A stretch of DNA of 64,000 nt from IMG/VR virus record IMGVR_UViG_3300008448_011250, positions 1-64,000 of that record, one strand, 5' to 3'. How positions within the stretch are numbered: position 1 is the first letter of the stretch; every line of letters begins with the position of its first letter. Positions 9,329 through 18,529 of this stretch are shown piece by piece. Position numbers and translations under genes: made by a program. Source of the DNA: a virus. The notes beneath the pieces are model-generated. The model was not told the origin of the DNA. It made no database searches and saw nothing but the letters and a program-made list of their open reading frames with translations.

Positions 9329-9627
9329 GTAACATAACAAAAATAAACGGTTTTCAAATAACAGCAGAGAGTGCTTCTTTTGCTGTAACCGCATCATATT
9401 TATCTGGAGCTGCACCTACCATAACATATATACGCAGAAGCGATTATACTGCGTCTCTTGATGCAAACGTAAATTTATTATATCTAGGAGAAGCAGTAAG
9501 TGGCTCAGCAGAATCTGCTACCGTTTGGGACATTACACGATTATCAATATCATCATCTGGTGCAACAACACCTAATTCAGCTTCCGGAGTAGCTTGGACC
9601 AATAGATATTCATATACATATTTATAA
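9325..9627 (+). CDS. Small fibre-associated protein
   Basis: A 100-residue protein starting inside the end of the large fibre gene (ATGA overlap). Its N-terminus (INGFQITAESASFAVTASYLSGAA) reuses the TASYLSG signature of that fibre, so it probably belongs to the same appendage or is a split-off fibre tip. The rest (LLYLGEAVSGSAESATVWDITRL) resembles phrases repeated in phage fibre C-termini. No enzymatic motif is seen. Its last codons form a TATTTATAA late-promoter-like element for the next gene. Confidence 0.7.
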   Translation: MSNITKINGFQITAESASFAVTASYLSGAAPTITYIRRSDYTASLDANVNLLYLGEAVSGSAESATVWDITRLSISSSGATTPNSASGVAWTNRYSYTYL

Positions 9628-9628
9628 T
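9619..9628 (+). promoter_or_regulatory. Possible weak late promoter element inside gene end
   Basis: TATTTATAA (9619-9627) overlaps the stop codon of the small fibre gene and lies 13 bases before the ATG at 9641, matching the placement of the other TATTTATAT elements. It differs at the last base and is also coding sequence, so it may be chance. Confidence 0.35.
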
Positions 9629-9640
9629 AAAGGACCAGTT

Positions 9641-9931
9641 ATGCCAATTCAATCCACAAATCCGATTGTTGTAGATGGTGTTGAATATCCATACTACACT
9701 GTAAACCTAGCAATTTCACCTTTAGTAAAGGAAACCGAAGTTGGTGCTAGTGTTGCAATGCGTTTAACACCATATCGTGAATTAGAGGGAGGACGTCCAG
9801 ATGTTCTGCAAGGACATGACACACCGGTAGTTTATTTAGATGTATTTGCATCAGAGGATGTTCCAGCTGAAACAGCAGCATACAACATTCTAGGAATTAT
9901 TCAACAATACATAACGGAAAAAGGATTGTAA
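9641..9931 (+). CDS. Small virion-region protein of unknown function
   Basis: A 96-residue acidic protein. No family is recognised. It begins with a beta-rich part (IVVDGVEYPYYTVNLAISPL...ASVAMRLTPYRE) and ends with a helix (AAYNILGIIQQYITEKGL). It has an AAAGGA ribosome site and its stop directly abuts the first of four beta-helix paralogs. It may be a structural adaptor for the appendage proteins on either side; this is inferred only from position. Confidence 0.65.
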   Translation: MPIQSTNPIVVDGVEYPYYTVNLAISPLVKETEVGASVAMRLTPYRELEGGRPDVLQGHDTPVVYLDVFASEDVPAETAAYNILGIIQQYITEKGL

Positions 9932-11335
9932 ATGCCGAATCGTTGGCCCATAGCATCAGGTAATTGGAGTGACTCGGCAATTTGGTCAGGTTCAATTAAA
10001 CCTGTTGCTGGGGATGATGTATTTGCTAATAATCAATCAATTTATATAGATGAAGATATTAATGTTGCTACATTAAGAAATTCTTCAACAACTGGGGTTA
10101 CACAAGGTGGAATATTTTACATAAATAATGGAGTTAATATTAATTTAACAGCAAATCCTGCAATGTATCATACAGGTCCAGCAGTATTTGCAGTTACAAA
10201 CACACCTTTAGTAATTATTTCTGGTTCAAATACCGCATCACTTACTGGAAGTTTAGGGGCAACTACATATGGTCCAAAAATCCATTTACAAGATAATTCA
10301 AGTTTACGTATTTCCGGAAGTGTAGTTTCTACAACTAACACAGCAAATATAGGAATACGACATAGTTCAACTGGCAATTTAACTATAACAGGTAGCATTA
10401 CAACGGGAGGAGGACAATCTTCTCATACAATTTACATCGATAGCTCAAGTTCTACTAATATATCCGGAAGTGTAGTTGGTGCAGGTAATGCAATAGGTAT
10501 ATATAATCTTTCATCTGGTACTGTCCGTATTGTAGGAACAGTCACTGGCGCAAATGGTGGTAATGGGGCAATATCTGTTTATAACCTAGCAAATGGAAAT
10601 ATTATAGTTACAGGTAGTATTTTAGGTGCATCCGATGCTAACTATAATGGTAAATGGGGTATTTACAATACCTCTAATGGAAATGTTTATGTTTCTGGTA
10701 GTGTTATTGGCGGCCAAGGAGGTCAACAAGCTAATGGTGTAGCAAATACTTCTGTAGGTACAGTTATAATAGATGGAACTGTAACTGCTGGTACAGCTGG
10801 ATCCGGCCCAAACGCTTCAATGTATGGTGTATTCAATTCAGGAACAGGAACCCTAATTGTTAGAGGAGCCATCTCAGCTAGTACAATATCACCGGGTGTT
10901 GGAGCTACAGCAACAACTTCCACTAACTTATTCACAGGCCCATTCTACAACACAGGTTCATTCAATGCTGTTTTTGCATATCGTATGCAAGTATTTGATC
11001 AACCAACACGCTGGACTTTTGACACGGAAACAGCGGGTGTCGTAAAAACACTATATACTTCAAATCAACTTCCCGGAGTACCTCAACAAACAGATGTACG
11101 TAAAGGAACAACATATAATTTTGGATTAACTGGCTCACTTGCAATGCCAGATCCAACAACGGTAAAAACGGGTGTTGCAACAGACAATACAACAGGCTCT
11201 GCTATTTTAACAGCAGAAGATATGTTTGGAGTTTTAACACAAAATATAACTACTTCGGGTAGTATAGGAACATTATTAACCGGAGCTTCCACTGCACAAA
11301 CAGTAGGAGCTACCATTGCATCATTTAAAGTATAA
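9932..11335 (+). CDS. Appendage protein, beta-helix-type paralog 1 of 4
   Basis: A 467-residue protein, the first of four tandem paralogs that all begin MPNRWx(I/V)A(S/N)GNWS. The N-terminal module (about residues 1-45, with WSGSIKPVAGDDVFANNQ and a Y-I-D strand) resembles the GxWxxxxxWxxGxxPxxxDxV entry repeat seen in secreted beta-helix proteins. Residues 90-310 are short strand repeats of ISGSVxxxN/ITGSI type, probably a right-handed beta-helix stalk. The C-terminal 90 residues (DVRKGTTYNFG.., DNTTGSA, TAEDMFG) are shared by all four copies and likely mediate attachment or trimerisation. Function as receptor or glycan binding is inferred. Confidence 0.75.
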   Translation: MPNRWPIASGNWSDSAIWSGSIKPVAGDDVFANNQSIYIDEDINVATLRNSSTTGVTQGGIFYINNGVNINLTANPAMYHTGPAVFAVTNTPLVIISGSNTASLTGSLGATTYGPKIHLQDNSSLRISGSVVSTTNTANIGIRHSSTGNLTITGSITTGGGQSSHTIYIDSSSSTNISGSVVGAGNAIGIYNLSSGTVRIVGTVTGANGGNGAISVYNLANGNIIVTGSILGASDANYNGKWGIYNTSNGNVYVSGSVIGGQGGQQANGVANTSVGTVIIDGTVTAGTAGSGPNASMYGVFNSGTGTLIVRGAISASTISPGVGATATTSTNLFTGPFYNTGSFNAVFAYRMQVFDQPTRWTFDTETAGVVKTLYTSNQLPGVPQQTDVRKGTTYNFGLTGSLAMPDPTTVKTGVATDNTTGSAILTAEDMFGVLTQNITTSGSIGTLLTGASTAQTVGATIASFKV

Positions 11336-11337
11336 TT

Positions 11338-12846
11338 ATGCCGAATAGATGGGCAGTAGCATCAGGAAATTGGTCAAATACCGCAACATGGAACAATGGA
11401 GCTGTATTAGGAGCACCTACTGCATCTGATGTAGCATATGCAAATAACCAATCAATTTATATTGATACTAACGTAACAGTACAAGCATTAAGTAACGCAG
11501 CACTAGCAGGTACTGCATCTGTATCAGGTAGTTTTTATTTGAATAACGCCATAACGGCTAGTACAACTGCGGCAACTGGATTAATAAGTGCTGTATCAAA
11601 TACACCATTAGTTTATATCAGCGGTTCTAGTCAAGCTCGTATTAATACAACAATGGGTGATACTACAGGTATTCGTATACGAACATTGGATAATTCAACT
11701 CTTACGGTTAGCGGAAGTGTCTTTGGGGGAAGTGCACAGCTAGGATATGGTATTCTACACACGTCAACTGGCACGCTATATATTACCGGCAGTATATCTC
11801 TGGGAACGAACTTATTACAATATGGGTTATACGTTTCAGCTAGCGCGGGTCCAACTTTTATTTTAGGTAATATAATAGGTGGAGTATCCCAAGCTGTACT
11901 TAATAACTCAATCACCGGAAGTATAACTGTATACGGAAATGTAACAGCCGGTGGATTTTCTAATGGTTCTGGTGTAATAAATTCAGGTGGTGGTAATCTT
12001 AACGTATATGGTAATGTAACATCTAATGCCAATACGGGAATCAGTAACACCGGCACCGGAAATGTATTCGTACAAGGTACTGTTTCATCATTTTTCGGAA
12101 CAAATGCAGGAATTGCAATAGCAAACTCATCAACTGGTAATGTAACAGTTATAGGTAATGTGATTGGTAGCAATGCAACATCTGCACCATCAGTTGGAAT
12201 AAGTAATACCAGTACCGGTATCATAATCGTAACAGGAAGTATCATAGGAAATAATGCTGCAGGAATATCTACATCTGGTGACACATATATTTCCGGATCA
12301 GTAACAGCTGGCGCAGCTGCTACTGGAATATCATCAACTGCTAATAAATTAATACAAGTAATAGGACCTATTACAGCCGGAATTACCACCCCAGGAATAA
12401 CATCAACGGGAACATCTACAACATGTAGTTTGTCAGGACCTTTTATTAATAAAAATAACCGTAATGCAGTTTATGCGCCAAACATTTTTATTATATCAGG
12501 TTCTACGCCAACATGGGTATTTGATACAGAAACATACGGAGAACAAAGAACCCTATATACACAAAATTATCCCGGTAATTTTCCATCTGCCTCAAACGTA
12601 AGACAAGGAATAGTATTTGGAGATACAAACCAATTTACAGGAACAGTAGCAATACCTCCTACTGGTTCTGTACTTAAAGGAGTACTTGTAGATAATACAA
12701 CAGGTTCTGCTTCATTTGATACACAAAGTGTGTGGGGTATAAACACAAATTTATTAACTGTAACCGGAAGCTTAGGAGCACGTTTACGCAATGTTGCAAC
12801 AGTTGCAACAGATGGTGCTGCAATAGCTTCAAAAGGAAAATTATAA
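11338..12846 (+). CDS. Appendage protein, beta-helix-type paralog 2 of 4
   Basis: A 502-residue paralog separated by two bases from copy 1. It keeps the N-terminal entry module (MPNRWAVASGNWSNTATW, ANNQSIYID) and the shared C-terminal domain (NVRQGIVFG.., VDNTTGSA, GARLRN). Its middle is the longest of the four, with many NVTxxG/ITGSI/NTSTG strand repeats (about residues 110-350), and it has diverged most from copy 1 there. Conserved ends with a variable repeat core fit duplicated, diversifying tail appendages. Confidence 0.75.
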   Translation: MPNRWAVASGNWSNTATWNNGAVLGAPTASDVAYANNQSIYIDTNVTVQALSNAALAGTASVSGSFYLNNAITASTTAATGLISAVSNTPLVYISGSSQARINTTMGDTTGIRIRTLDNSTLTVSGSVFGGSAQLGYGILHTSTGTLYITGSISLGTNLLQYGLYVSASAGPTFILGNIIGGVSQAVLNNSITGSITVYGNVTAGGFSNGSGVINSGGGNLNVYGNVTSNANTGISNTGTGNVFVQGTVSSFFGTNAGIAIANSSTGNVTVIGNVIGSNATSAPSVGISNTSTGIIIVTGSIIGNNAAGISTSGDTYISGSVTAGAAATGISSTANKLIQVIGPITAGITTPGITSTGTSTTCSLSGPFINKNNRNAVYAPNIFIISGSTPTWVFDTETYGEQRTLYTQNYPGNFPSASNVRQGIVFGDTNQFTGTVAIPPTGSVLKGVLVDNTTGSASFDTQSVWGINTNLLTVTGSLGARLRNVATVATDGAAIASKGKL

Positions 12847-12849
12847 GAT

Positions 12850-14286
12850 ATGCCGAATAGATGGCCCATAGCGAATGGAAATTGGAGCGATACCGCAATA
12901 TGGAATGGTGGTTTGGGATTACCTACTGCATCAGATGATGTGTATGCAAATTTAAAAACAGTAGTAATTGATACCAATGTTACGGTTTTTAGAATGACAA
13001 ATGCTGCATCTGCCTCTGCTATATTAGGCGGAGGGACATTTTTACTTGCAAATGGAGTAACATTAACTGCAACTTCACCAACAGGTATAACACCATTTGC
13101 ACCCGTAGCATCTGGCTCTGTTCTTTTAATATCTGGTTCTAATTCTGCTACTATTATAGGAAATTTAAGACCATTAAGAAACTCATCTGGAGCATGGCCT
13201 TCGGGTAGTGCTGGTTTAACACTAAGTGTACGGAATAATGCTCAGGTAACTATTACTGGAAGTGTCGCTGGAAATTCAGGATTTATTGGCTCAATAGGAA
13301 TTACAGTAAGTGGTTCTGGAGCCGTTGTGAATATTTCTGGAAGTGTCGAAACAGGACCTGGCCAGGGAGGTATAACATCCCAAGCTGGTATTTCAGTATC
13401 CCCACGCGGGTCTGTAAATATTAATGGTAATGTATCATTTTTTAATATAACTGATCTAGGAGCAGCAAATGCAATTGTATTTAATAGCTCGGATATATTA
13501 ACAATTACTGGAAGTGTGATACAAACTGATGCTAATAATTCAACAATTGCAAATACTTCTGGAACTGGTAGTATATATATCTCTGGAAGTTTGATCGGCC
13601 GAACAACTAGTACTAGTGCTATTATATCAAAAACTACAGCTGGAGATATTATTGTAATAGGAAACTTACTAGGTCCAACATCTGCAAATGCTATATCACA
13701 TACATCTACAGGCAATATAATCGTTTCAGGAAGTATTATAAAAATAGGTGCAGGTATCCCTATATCAACAACGGGAGCTTCAACAACCATAGTTACCGGT
13801 TCTATATCATTTACTGGTTCGATTTCTGGGCCTGTTATTTCTTCAACCTCAACTTCTGGTTTAGTTAGAATTGCTAGCCCCGTTGCTAGTTTTAATACAT
13901 TTAATCCAATATACTCACCCAGAATACAATATTTTTCAGATTCTCGTCCAGCTTATACTTTCCAATCAGACACATTTGGTAAAGATGTAACATTTTATGA
14001 TGTATCATATACCGCGAGCCTACCTTCTCAAACCGATGTTCGAAGTGGAAGTTTATATGGTGGATCAAACGAATTTTCTGGTTCAATGGTAGTACCTTCA
14101 ACAGGTTCTGTACGGTTTGGAGTGCCCGTAGATAATACGACAGGATCTGCCACACTAACACCGCAAGACATTTTAACGTATGCAACTCAAAATTTAACGG
14201 GTTCAAATACAATTGGAGCTCGTTTACGAAATATATCAACAACACAAACTGCAGCAGCAACTATTGCTGCTTTTAAAGGAAAATAA
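12850..14286 (+). CDS. Appendage protein, beta-helix-type paralog 3 of 4
   Basis: A 478-residue paralog. It has the same start (MPNRWPIANGNWSDTAIWNGG) and the same C-terminal domain (DVRSGSLYGGSNEFSG.., VDNTTGSATLTPQDI, GARLRN). The central repeats use ITGSV, ISGSVxTG and NISGSL strands (about residues 130-330). It lies 3 bases after copy 2, clearly in one transcription unit. It is nearest to copies 1 and 4 in the entry module. Confidence 0.75.
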   Translation: MPNRWPIANGNWSDTAIWNGGLGLPTASDDVYANLKTVVIDTNVTVFRMTNAASASAILGGGTFLLANGVTLTATSPTGITPFAPVASGSVLLISGSNSATIIGNLRPLRNSSGAWPSGSAGLTLSVRNNAQVTITGSVAGNSGFIGSIGITVSGSGAVVNISGSVETGPGQGGITSQAGISVSPRGSVNINGNVSFFNITDLGAANAIVFNSSDILTITGSVIQTDANNSTIANTSGTGSIYISGSLIGRTTSTSAIISKTTAGDIIVIGNLLGPTSANAISHTSTGNIIVSGSIIKIGAGIPISTTGASTTIVTGSISFTGSISGPVISSTSTSGLVRIASPVASFNTFNPIYSPRIQYFSDSRPAYTFQSDTFGKDVTFYDVSYTASLPSQTDVRSGSLYGGSNEFSGSMVVPSTGSVRFGVPVDNTTGSATLTPQDILTYATQNLTGSNTIGARLRNISTTQTAAATIAAFKGK

Positions 14287-14287
14287 A

Positions 14288-15607
14288 ATGCCAAACAGAT
14301 GGCCTATAGCAAATGGTAATTGGAGCGACTCAGCAATTTGGAGCGGTAGCATAATACCTACTGCAGCGGATGATGTATTCTTAAATAATCAAACAATAAC
14401 ATTGGATCAAACCATTATTGTGAGGAGTATACGAATAGGAGCAACAGGTAGTGCTGTTGCTGGCGGATTACTTAATATTTATAGTGACTATGACATTGCA
14501 TGTACAACTACACAATCAAATCTTGCAGGAGGATTAGACAGTAATGGTGCTACCGTAACCGGAGGATTTGTAAAATACTACAACACCGGATCAATCACAA
14601 TAATAGCACATTTAGTTGCTGCAAGAAATACTTTAGAAAATGTTAATAATGGCACTATTAATATAACAGGAGATGTTAGAATACCAAGTAACGTTATTAC
14701 AAATGGTAGAACTATAACAAATACATCGAATGGTATTATCAATATAATAGGAAATATTTCTGCAGGAACTACAATACAATCAGGAAATTATGCTATATTA
14801 AATTCTTCAAATGGAACTATCTCAATAATAGGAAATGTAACAGGAGGTAATAACGCATCTGCGCCCCATGCTATTGTTAATAATAGTATTGGAACAATTA
14901 ACGTAACAGGTACAGTAACAGGCGGTGCAACGGGCGCAACATATGGTATTAATAATGCTCTTAATGGTATAGTTAATGTAACTGGAAATGTAAATGGAGG
15001 CACTGCATTAACAGGCCATGGTATTAATAATGCATCAATTGGAACAATTAATGTTACAGGTAATATTACAGCTGGTTCTCAAACAGGAACTGGAATTAAT
15101 TCAACTACAGCTGGTATAATAAACATAATAGGTCAATTACAAGCCACGACAACAGCAAATGCAGTATCATCAACATCAACCACAGCAACTAACTTGCTTT
15201 CAGGTCCATTCATCAATTCAGGCTCACGCAACGCAATATATTGCTATAACGTACAAATGTATAAAAATGCCGTCACATCATATCAAATTGGTGTTTCTGG
15301 TTCTGCTAACATAATAACATTGCTTAGTGAAGACCAAGCACTCGGAATGCCTACATCTGCAAATGTAAGAACTGGCACCATATATGGCCCAACTTCAGCA
15401 ATAACAGGTTCAATGGCTGTTCCAAATCCACAATCAGTATCATGGGGAGTAGCAGTAGACAATACTACGGGTTCGGCACTAGTTAAACCAGAAGATTTAT
15501 GGAATTATGCCATAACCTCATTAACGGCATCAAACAGCATCGGTCAACGTTTAGCTAATGCATCAACATCGGCTTCTACAGCTGCAACAGTAAATGCATT
15601 TGGATAA
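14288..15607 (+). CDS. Appendage protein, beta-helix-type paralog 4 of 4
   Basis: A 439-residue paralog. The start is set at 14288 because the shared opening MPNRWPIANGNWSDSAIW begins there; an upstream in-frame ATG at 14213 lies inside copy 3 and would add an unrelated 25 residues. The repeat core uses INxTGxV and NITGNV strands (about residues 115-290), and the C-terminal domain (NVRTGTIYG.., VDNTTGSALVKPEDLW) is conserved. It ends the tandem array. No chaperone or protease domain of tail-spike type is seen. Confidence 0.75.
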   Translation: MPNRWPIANGNWSDSAIWSGSIIPTAADDVFLNNQTITLDQTIIVRSIRIGATGSAVAGGLLNIYSDYDIACTTTQSNLAGGLDSNGATVTGGFVKYYNTGSITIIAHLVAARNTLENVNNGTINITGDVRIPSNVITNGRTITNTSNGIINIIGNISAGTTIQSGNYAILNSSNGTISIIGNVTGGNNASAPHAIVNNSIGTINVTGTVTGGATGATYGINNALNGIVNVTGNVNGGTALTGHGINNASIGTINVTGNITAGSQTGTGINSTTAGIINIIGQLQATTTANAVSSTSTTATNLLSGPFINSGSRNAIYCYNVQMYKNAVTSYQIGVSGSANIITLLSEDQALGMPTSANVRTGTIYGPTSAITGSMAVPNPQSVSWGVAVDNTTGSALVKPEDLWNYAITSLTASNSIGQRLANASTSASTAATVNAFG

Positions 15608-15650
15608 TTGAAATAAAATTCATATAATAAAACAAAAAGGATAACAAGTT

Positions 15651-15920
15651 ATGACTCGTAAACTGGACAAGGAACATTTAGAAGAAATTCAATTGCTTCG
15701 AGATGCATTTGCAAAAAATTCAACAATTCTAGGCAATTTAACAATTGAAACATATGCATTAGAACAACAACTAGAACAATTGAAATATGAAAAAGAAAAG
15801 CTATTAAACGAATTCACACAGCTTCGCGAACAAGAATCTGAATTAATTGATAAAATGCGTGCACGATATGGCGATGGTCAAATAAATATTGCAGATGGCA
15901 CATTTACTGCAAATTCCTAG
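15651..15920 (+). CDS. Small coiled-coil protein
   Basis: An 89-residue, highly charged protein. Residues 5-70 have a heptad-like pattern (LEEIQLLRDAF..., ALEQQLEQLKYEKEKLLNEFTQLREQESELIDKMRARYG), so a long coiled coil is very likely. A short tail (GDGQINIADGTFTANS) follows. It stands alone between appendage genes and the sheath gene, with an AAAAAGGA ribosome site. A role as assembly helper or fibre bundle component is possible but not shown. Confidence 0.7.
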   Translation: MTRKLDKEHLEEIQLLRDAFAKNSTILGNLTIETYALEQQLEQLKYEKEKLLNEFTQLREQESELIDKMRARYGDGQINIADGTFTANS

Positions 15921-15936
15921 GTTTGGTAACATATTA

Positions 15937-15955
15937 GTATATTTATATAAAAAAA
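15937..15955 (+). promoter_or_regulatory. Putative late promoter element before sheath gene
   Basis: The core TATTTATAT (15940-15948) is followed by an A-run and lies 21 bases before the sheath ATG, with a separate ribosome site TAGGAG in between. It is one of the clearest members of the recurring class. Confidence 0.65.
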
Positions 15956-15969
15956 TCATAGGAGTTTAA

Positions 15970-18447
15970 ATGGCAGAAAGAATAATTTCGCCCGGAGTAT
16001 TTACGAGAGAGGTAGATCAATCGTTTTTACCCGGAGCAATTGCACAAATTGGTGCAGCAATAATAGGACCAACTGTAAAAGGTCCTGCACTAGTTCCAAC
16101 ACAAATTACATCGCTTTCACAATTTCAAAACACATTTGGATCATTCACTGATGAATCATATGTTCCATTCGTTGTTAAAGAATACTTAGAAAAAGGTGGA
16201 AATGTAATTACAGTAACACGTTTATTGTACGAAGATGGATATGAATTATCAAATGGTGTATTAGCTATTGTAGCACAATCAGGTTCAACCAAAGTTGTAT
16301 CTCACGTATTACATCCAACGTACCCAGTAACAACTACGGGTGCAACAAATCTATTTGAAGATTCAGTATTGCTTGATGCAGGTTCGGGAAGTTTTGCAAT
16401 TAAAATATCTGGATCATACGGTGTAGCTACAGGTACTGATGCAACGGCAATTAGTTTTGGCGGTTCATTCTTAGTAGCAGAAGGAGTTGCAATTTCAGCA
16501 TCAATTACGCCTTCAAGCAATAGATACCTAACCAAAGTATTTTCAGCTGATCCAAAGTCAATTGATTATCCAGTATATGTACAATATGATACTGATACAA
16601 CCGGGTTATTTGCAAACATAGGTCATGTAACAATGTCTTTAGAAAAGATTGCAAGTTTTAGACTATTACAGGATTATCAGTCTGCATCAACACCATGGGT
16701 AACTTCACAAAAAGTTGGAAGTACCGCAAAAAACTTGTTTAAGTTTCATACATTATCGCATGGTACATCAGTTAATTATGATGTTAAAGTTTCTATCTCA
16801 GAGCTTGTTACAAGTGACGAAACAAATGACCCAGATGGTTATGGATCATTTACGGTACAGATTCGTCGAGTAAATCCGCAAAATTTAGGAATTGAAAATT
16901 CTCCATATGGAAACAATTCAGATACAGATTCGTCTCCGGCATTAGTTTCATTTCAAAATGTTAATTTGAATCCAGCATCATCTAGATACATTGCACGAGT
17001 AATTGGAGACCGTTATCAAACTGTAACAGACAATGGCGTAGTTGTTATTAACGGAGATTATCCAAACACAAATGCATGGATCCGAGTAGAAGTTGATCCA
17101 GGTGTTGCAAATAAAACAAATAGCAAAACGTTAATTCCGTTTGGATTTAGATCAATGTCAAGTCCAATACCAATGGCATCCGGCTCATTGAATTTAACTG
17201 CTACTTCATATGTTACTTCGCAAGTAGTTGGCGGAAATTATAGCAGTTTAAATTTACATGGATTTGATTTTGGTAGCACGAACAACAGAGCATATTTAGC
17301 TCCAACTCCAACTAGTGGTTCTGTAACCGGAAGTAACGCAGATTTTTATCTTGGAGATGTTAATCAATCTGCACAAGTAGGATATCCGTCTGCAACTGCA
17401 GCATATTCGGGTTCATTAGAATCTGCATTAACAGGTGGAACATTCCAAGCAAATGTTGCATTATCAACACGTAAGTTTGTTGTTGCATTCCAAGGTGGAT
17501 TTGACGGAGCTCGTCCAAACTTACCAAAATATGCTGGAACTTATATTGCTGATGATAATACATTTGGATTTGATTGTAGCACTACAACATCTACAGGTAC
17601 AACAGCATATAATAAAGCATTCACAGTATTGAGCAATACTGATTATTATGATATGAATTTATTGTTAACACCGGGTATTATCGATAGTTTGCATGGATCA
17701 GTAACATTATCTGCAAGACAATTAGCAGAAGGACGTCAAGATACATTCTATGTAATGGATTCAAATGCATTAACAGATTCAATTAATTCAGTAACAACAC
17801 AAGTTCAAACTTTGGATAGCAATTATACAGCAACATATTGGCCATGGGTTAGAATAACCAATCCTAGCAACAATGTTCCATTATGGGTTCCACCTTCAGT
17901 TGTAGTTCCAGGAGTATTGTCATACAATGATGCAGTAGCTCAACCATGGTATGCACCTGCAGGTTTGAATCGTGGCGGCTTAACTAGTGTTACTGATACT
18001 TATATTAGATTGTTGCAAAGTGATCGAGATACATTGTATCAAGCTCGTGTTAACCCTATTGCGAACTTCGTAAATGATGGCGTTTGCATTTGGGGGCAAA
18101 AGACACTACAAGCTAGACCAAGTGCATTAGACCGAGTAAATGTGCGTCGTTTGCTTATTGCGGTTAAGAAATTTATTGCATCTTCAACTCGTTATTTAGT
18201 ATTTGAACAAAATACAGCATCAACACGAGCAAGATTCTTAAGCATCACAAACCCATACTTAGAACAAGTAAGAGCACAGCAAGGTTTATTTGCATTTCGA
18301 GTTATTATGGATGAAACAAATAATACTCCAGATGTAATTGATCAAAACATATTATACGGACAATTATTTTTGCAACCAACTAGAACGGCTGAATTTATTG
18401 TATTAGATTTCAATATTCAACCGACAGGAGCAAGTTTCCCGGCATAA
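15970..18447 (+). CDS. 18: Tail sheath protein, gp18-like
   Basis: An 825-residue protein, the contractile sheath subunit. The N-terminus (ISPGVFTREVDQSFLP, then AAIIGPTVKGPA and a GGNVITVTRLL strand) is the classic sheath signature. The C-terminal region (LDRVNVRRLLIAVKKFIASSTRYLVFEQNT... then EFIVLDFNIQPTGASF) is the conserved sheath core that packs on the tube. It is longer than T4 gp18 (659 aa) through insertions in the outward-facing middle. It is followed by a terminator and then the tube gene, the T4 order 18-19. Confidence 0.93.
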   Translation: MAERIISPGVFTREVDQSFLPGAIAQIGAAIIGPTVKGPALVPTQITSLSQFQNTFGSFTDESYVPFVVKEYLEKGGNVITVTRLLYEDGYELSNGVLAIVAQSGSTKVVSHVLHPTYPVTTTGATNLFEDSVLLDAGSGSFAIKISGSYGVATGTDATAISFGGSFLVAEGVAISASITPSSNRYLTKVFSADPKSIDYPVYVQYDTDTTGLFANIGHVTMSLEKIASFRLLQDYQSASTPWVTSQKVGSTAKNLFKFHTLSHGTSVNYDVKVSISELVTSDETNDPDGYGSFTVQIRRVNPQNLGIENSPYGNNSDTDSSPALVSFQNVNLNPASSRYIARVIGDRYQTVTDNGVVVINGDYPNTNAWIRVEVDPGVANKTNSKTLIPFGFRSMSSPIPMASGSLNLTATSYVTSQVVGGNYSSLNLHGFDFGSTNNRAYLAPTPTSGSVTGSNADFYLGDVNQSAQVGYPSATAAYSGSLESALTGGTFQANVALSTRKFVVAFQGGFDGARPNLPKYAGTYIADDNTFGFDCSTTTSTGTTAYNKAFTVLSNTDYYDMNLLLTPGIIDSLHGSVTLSARQLAEGRQDTFYVMDSNALTDSINSVTTQVQTLDSNYTATYWPWVRITNPSNNVPLWVPPSVVVPGVLSYNDAVAQPWYAPAGLNRGGLTSVTDTYIRLLQSDRDTLYQARVNPIANFVNDGVCIWGQKTLQARPSALDRVNVRRLLIAVKKFIASSTRYLVFEQNTASTRARFLSITNPYLEQVRAQQGLFAFRVIMDETNNTPDVIDQNILYGQLFLQPTRTAEFIVLDFNIQPTGASFPA

Positions 18448-18461
18448 TTAAAAACATCATG

Positions 18462-18491
18462 AAAAGGTAGGGCGAAAGTTCTACCTTTTTT
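18462..18491 (+). terminator. Rho-independent terminator after sheath gene
   Basis: A 9-bp stem, AAAAGGTAG (18462-18470) with CTACCTTTT (18481-18489), has a 10-base loop and a run of T. It lies 15 bases after the sheath stop and is followed at once by a late promoter element. Confidence 0.85.
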
Positions 18492-18498
18492 ACTGTAC

Positions 18499-18517
18499 AT
18501 ATATTTATATAAAAAAA
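18499..18517 (+). promoter_or_regulatory. Putative late promoter element before tube gene
   Basis: The core TATTTATAT (18502-18510) followed by seven A lies 19 bases before the gp19 start and directly after a terminator. The terminator/promoter pair would give the tube gene its own transcript. Confidence 0.65.
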
Positions 18518-18529
18518 CGAGGTATTGAA

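Noticed and set aside
11631-12389. Long antisense ORF of 252 residues opposite the second beta-helix gene
   Set aside because: It mirrors the repetitive, codon-biased appendage gene, is Pro/Val/Ile-rich low complexity, and has no ribosome site or promoter. Similar shadows occur opposite the other copies (for example 13242-13790).
14213-14287. Upstream ATG extending the fourth beta-helix gene by 25 residues
   Set aside because: The conserved MPNRW opening shared by all four paralogs starts at 14288, and the extension lies inside the preceding gene.
10300-15200. Repeats in the appendage genes as a CRISPR array or DNA repeat element
   Set aside because: The repeats are degenerate at DNA level, in frame and coding for strand repeats; there is no constant repeat with spacers.
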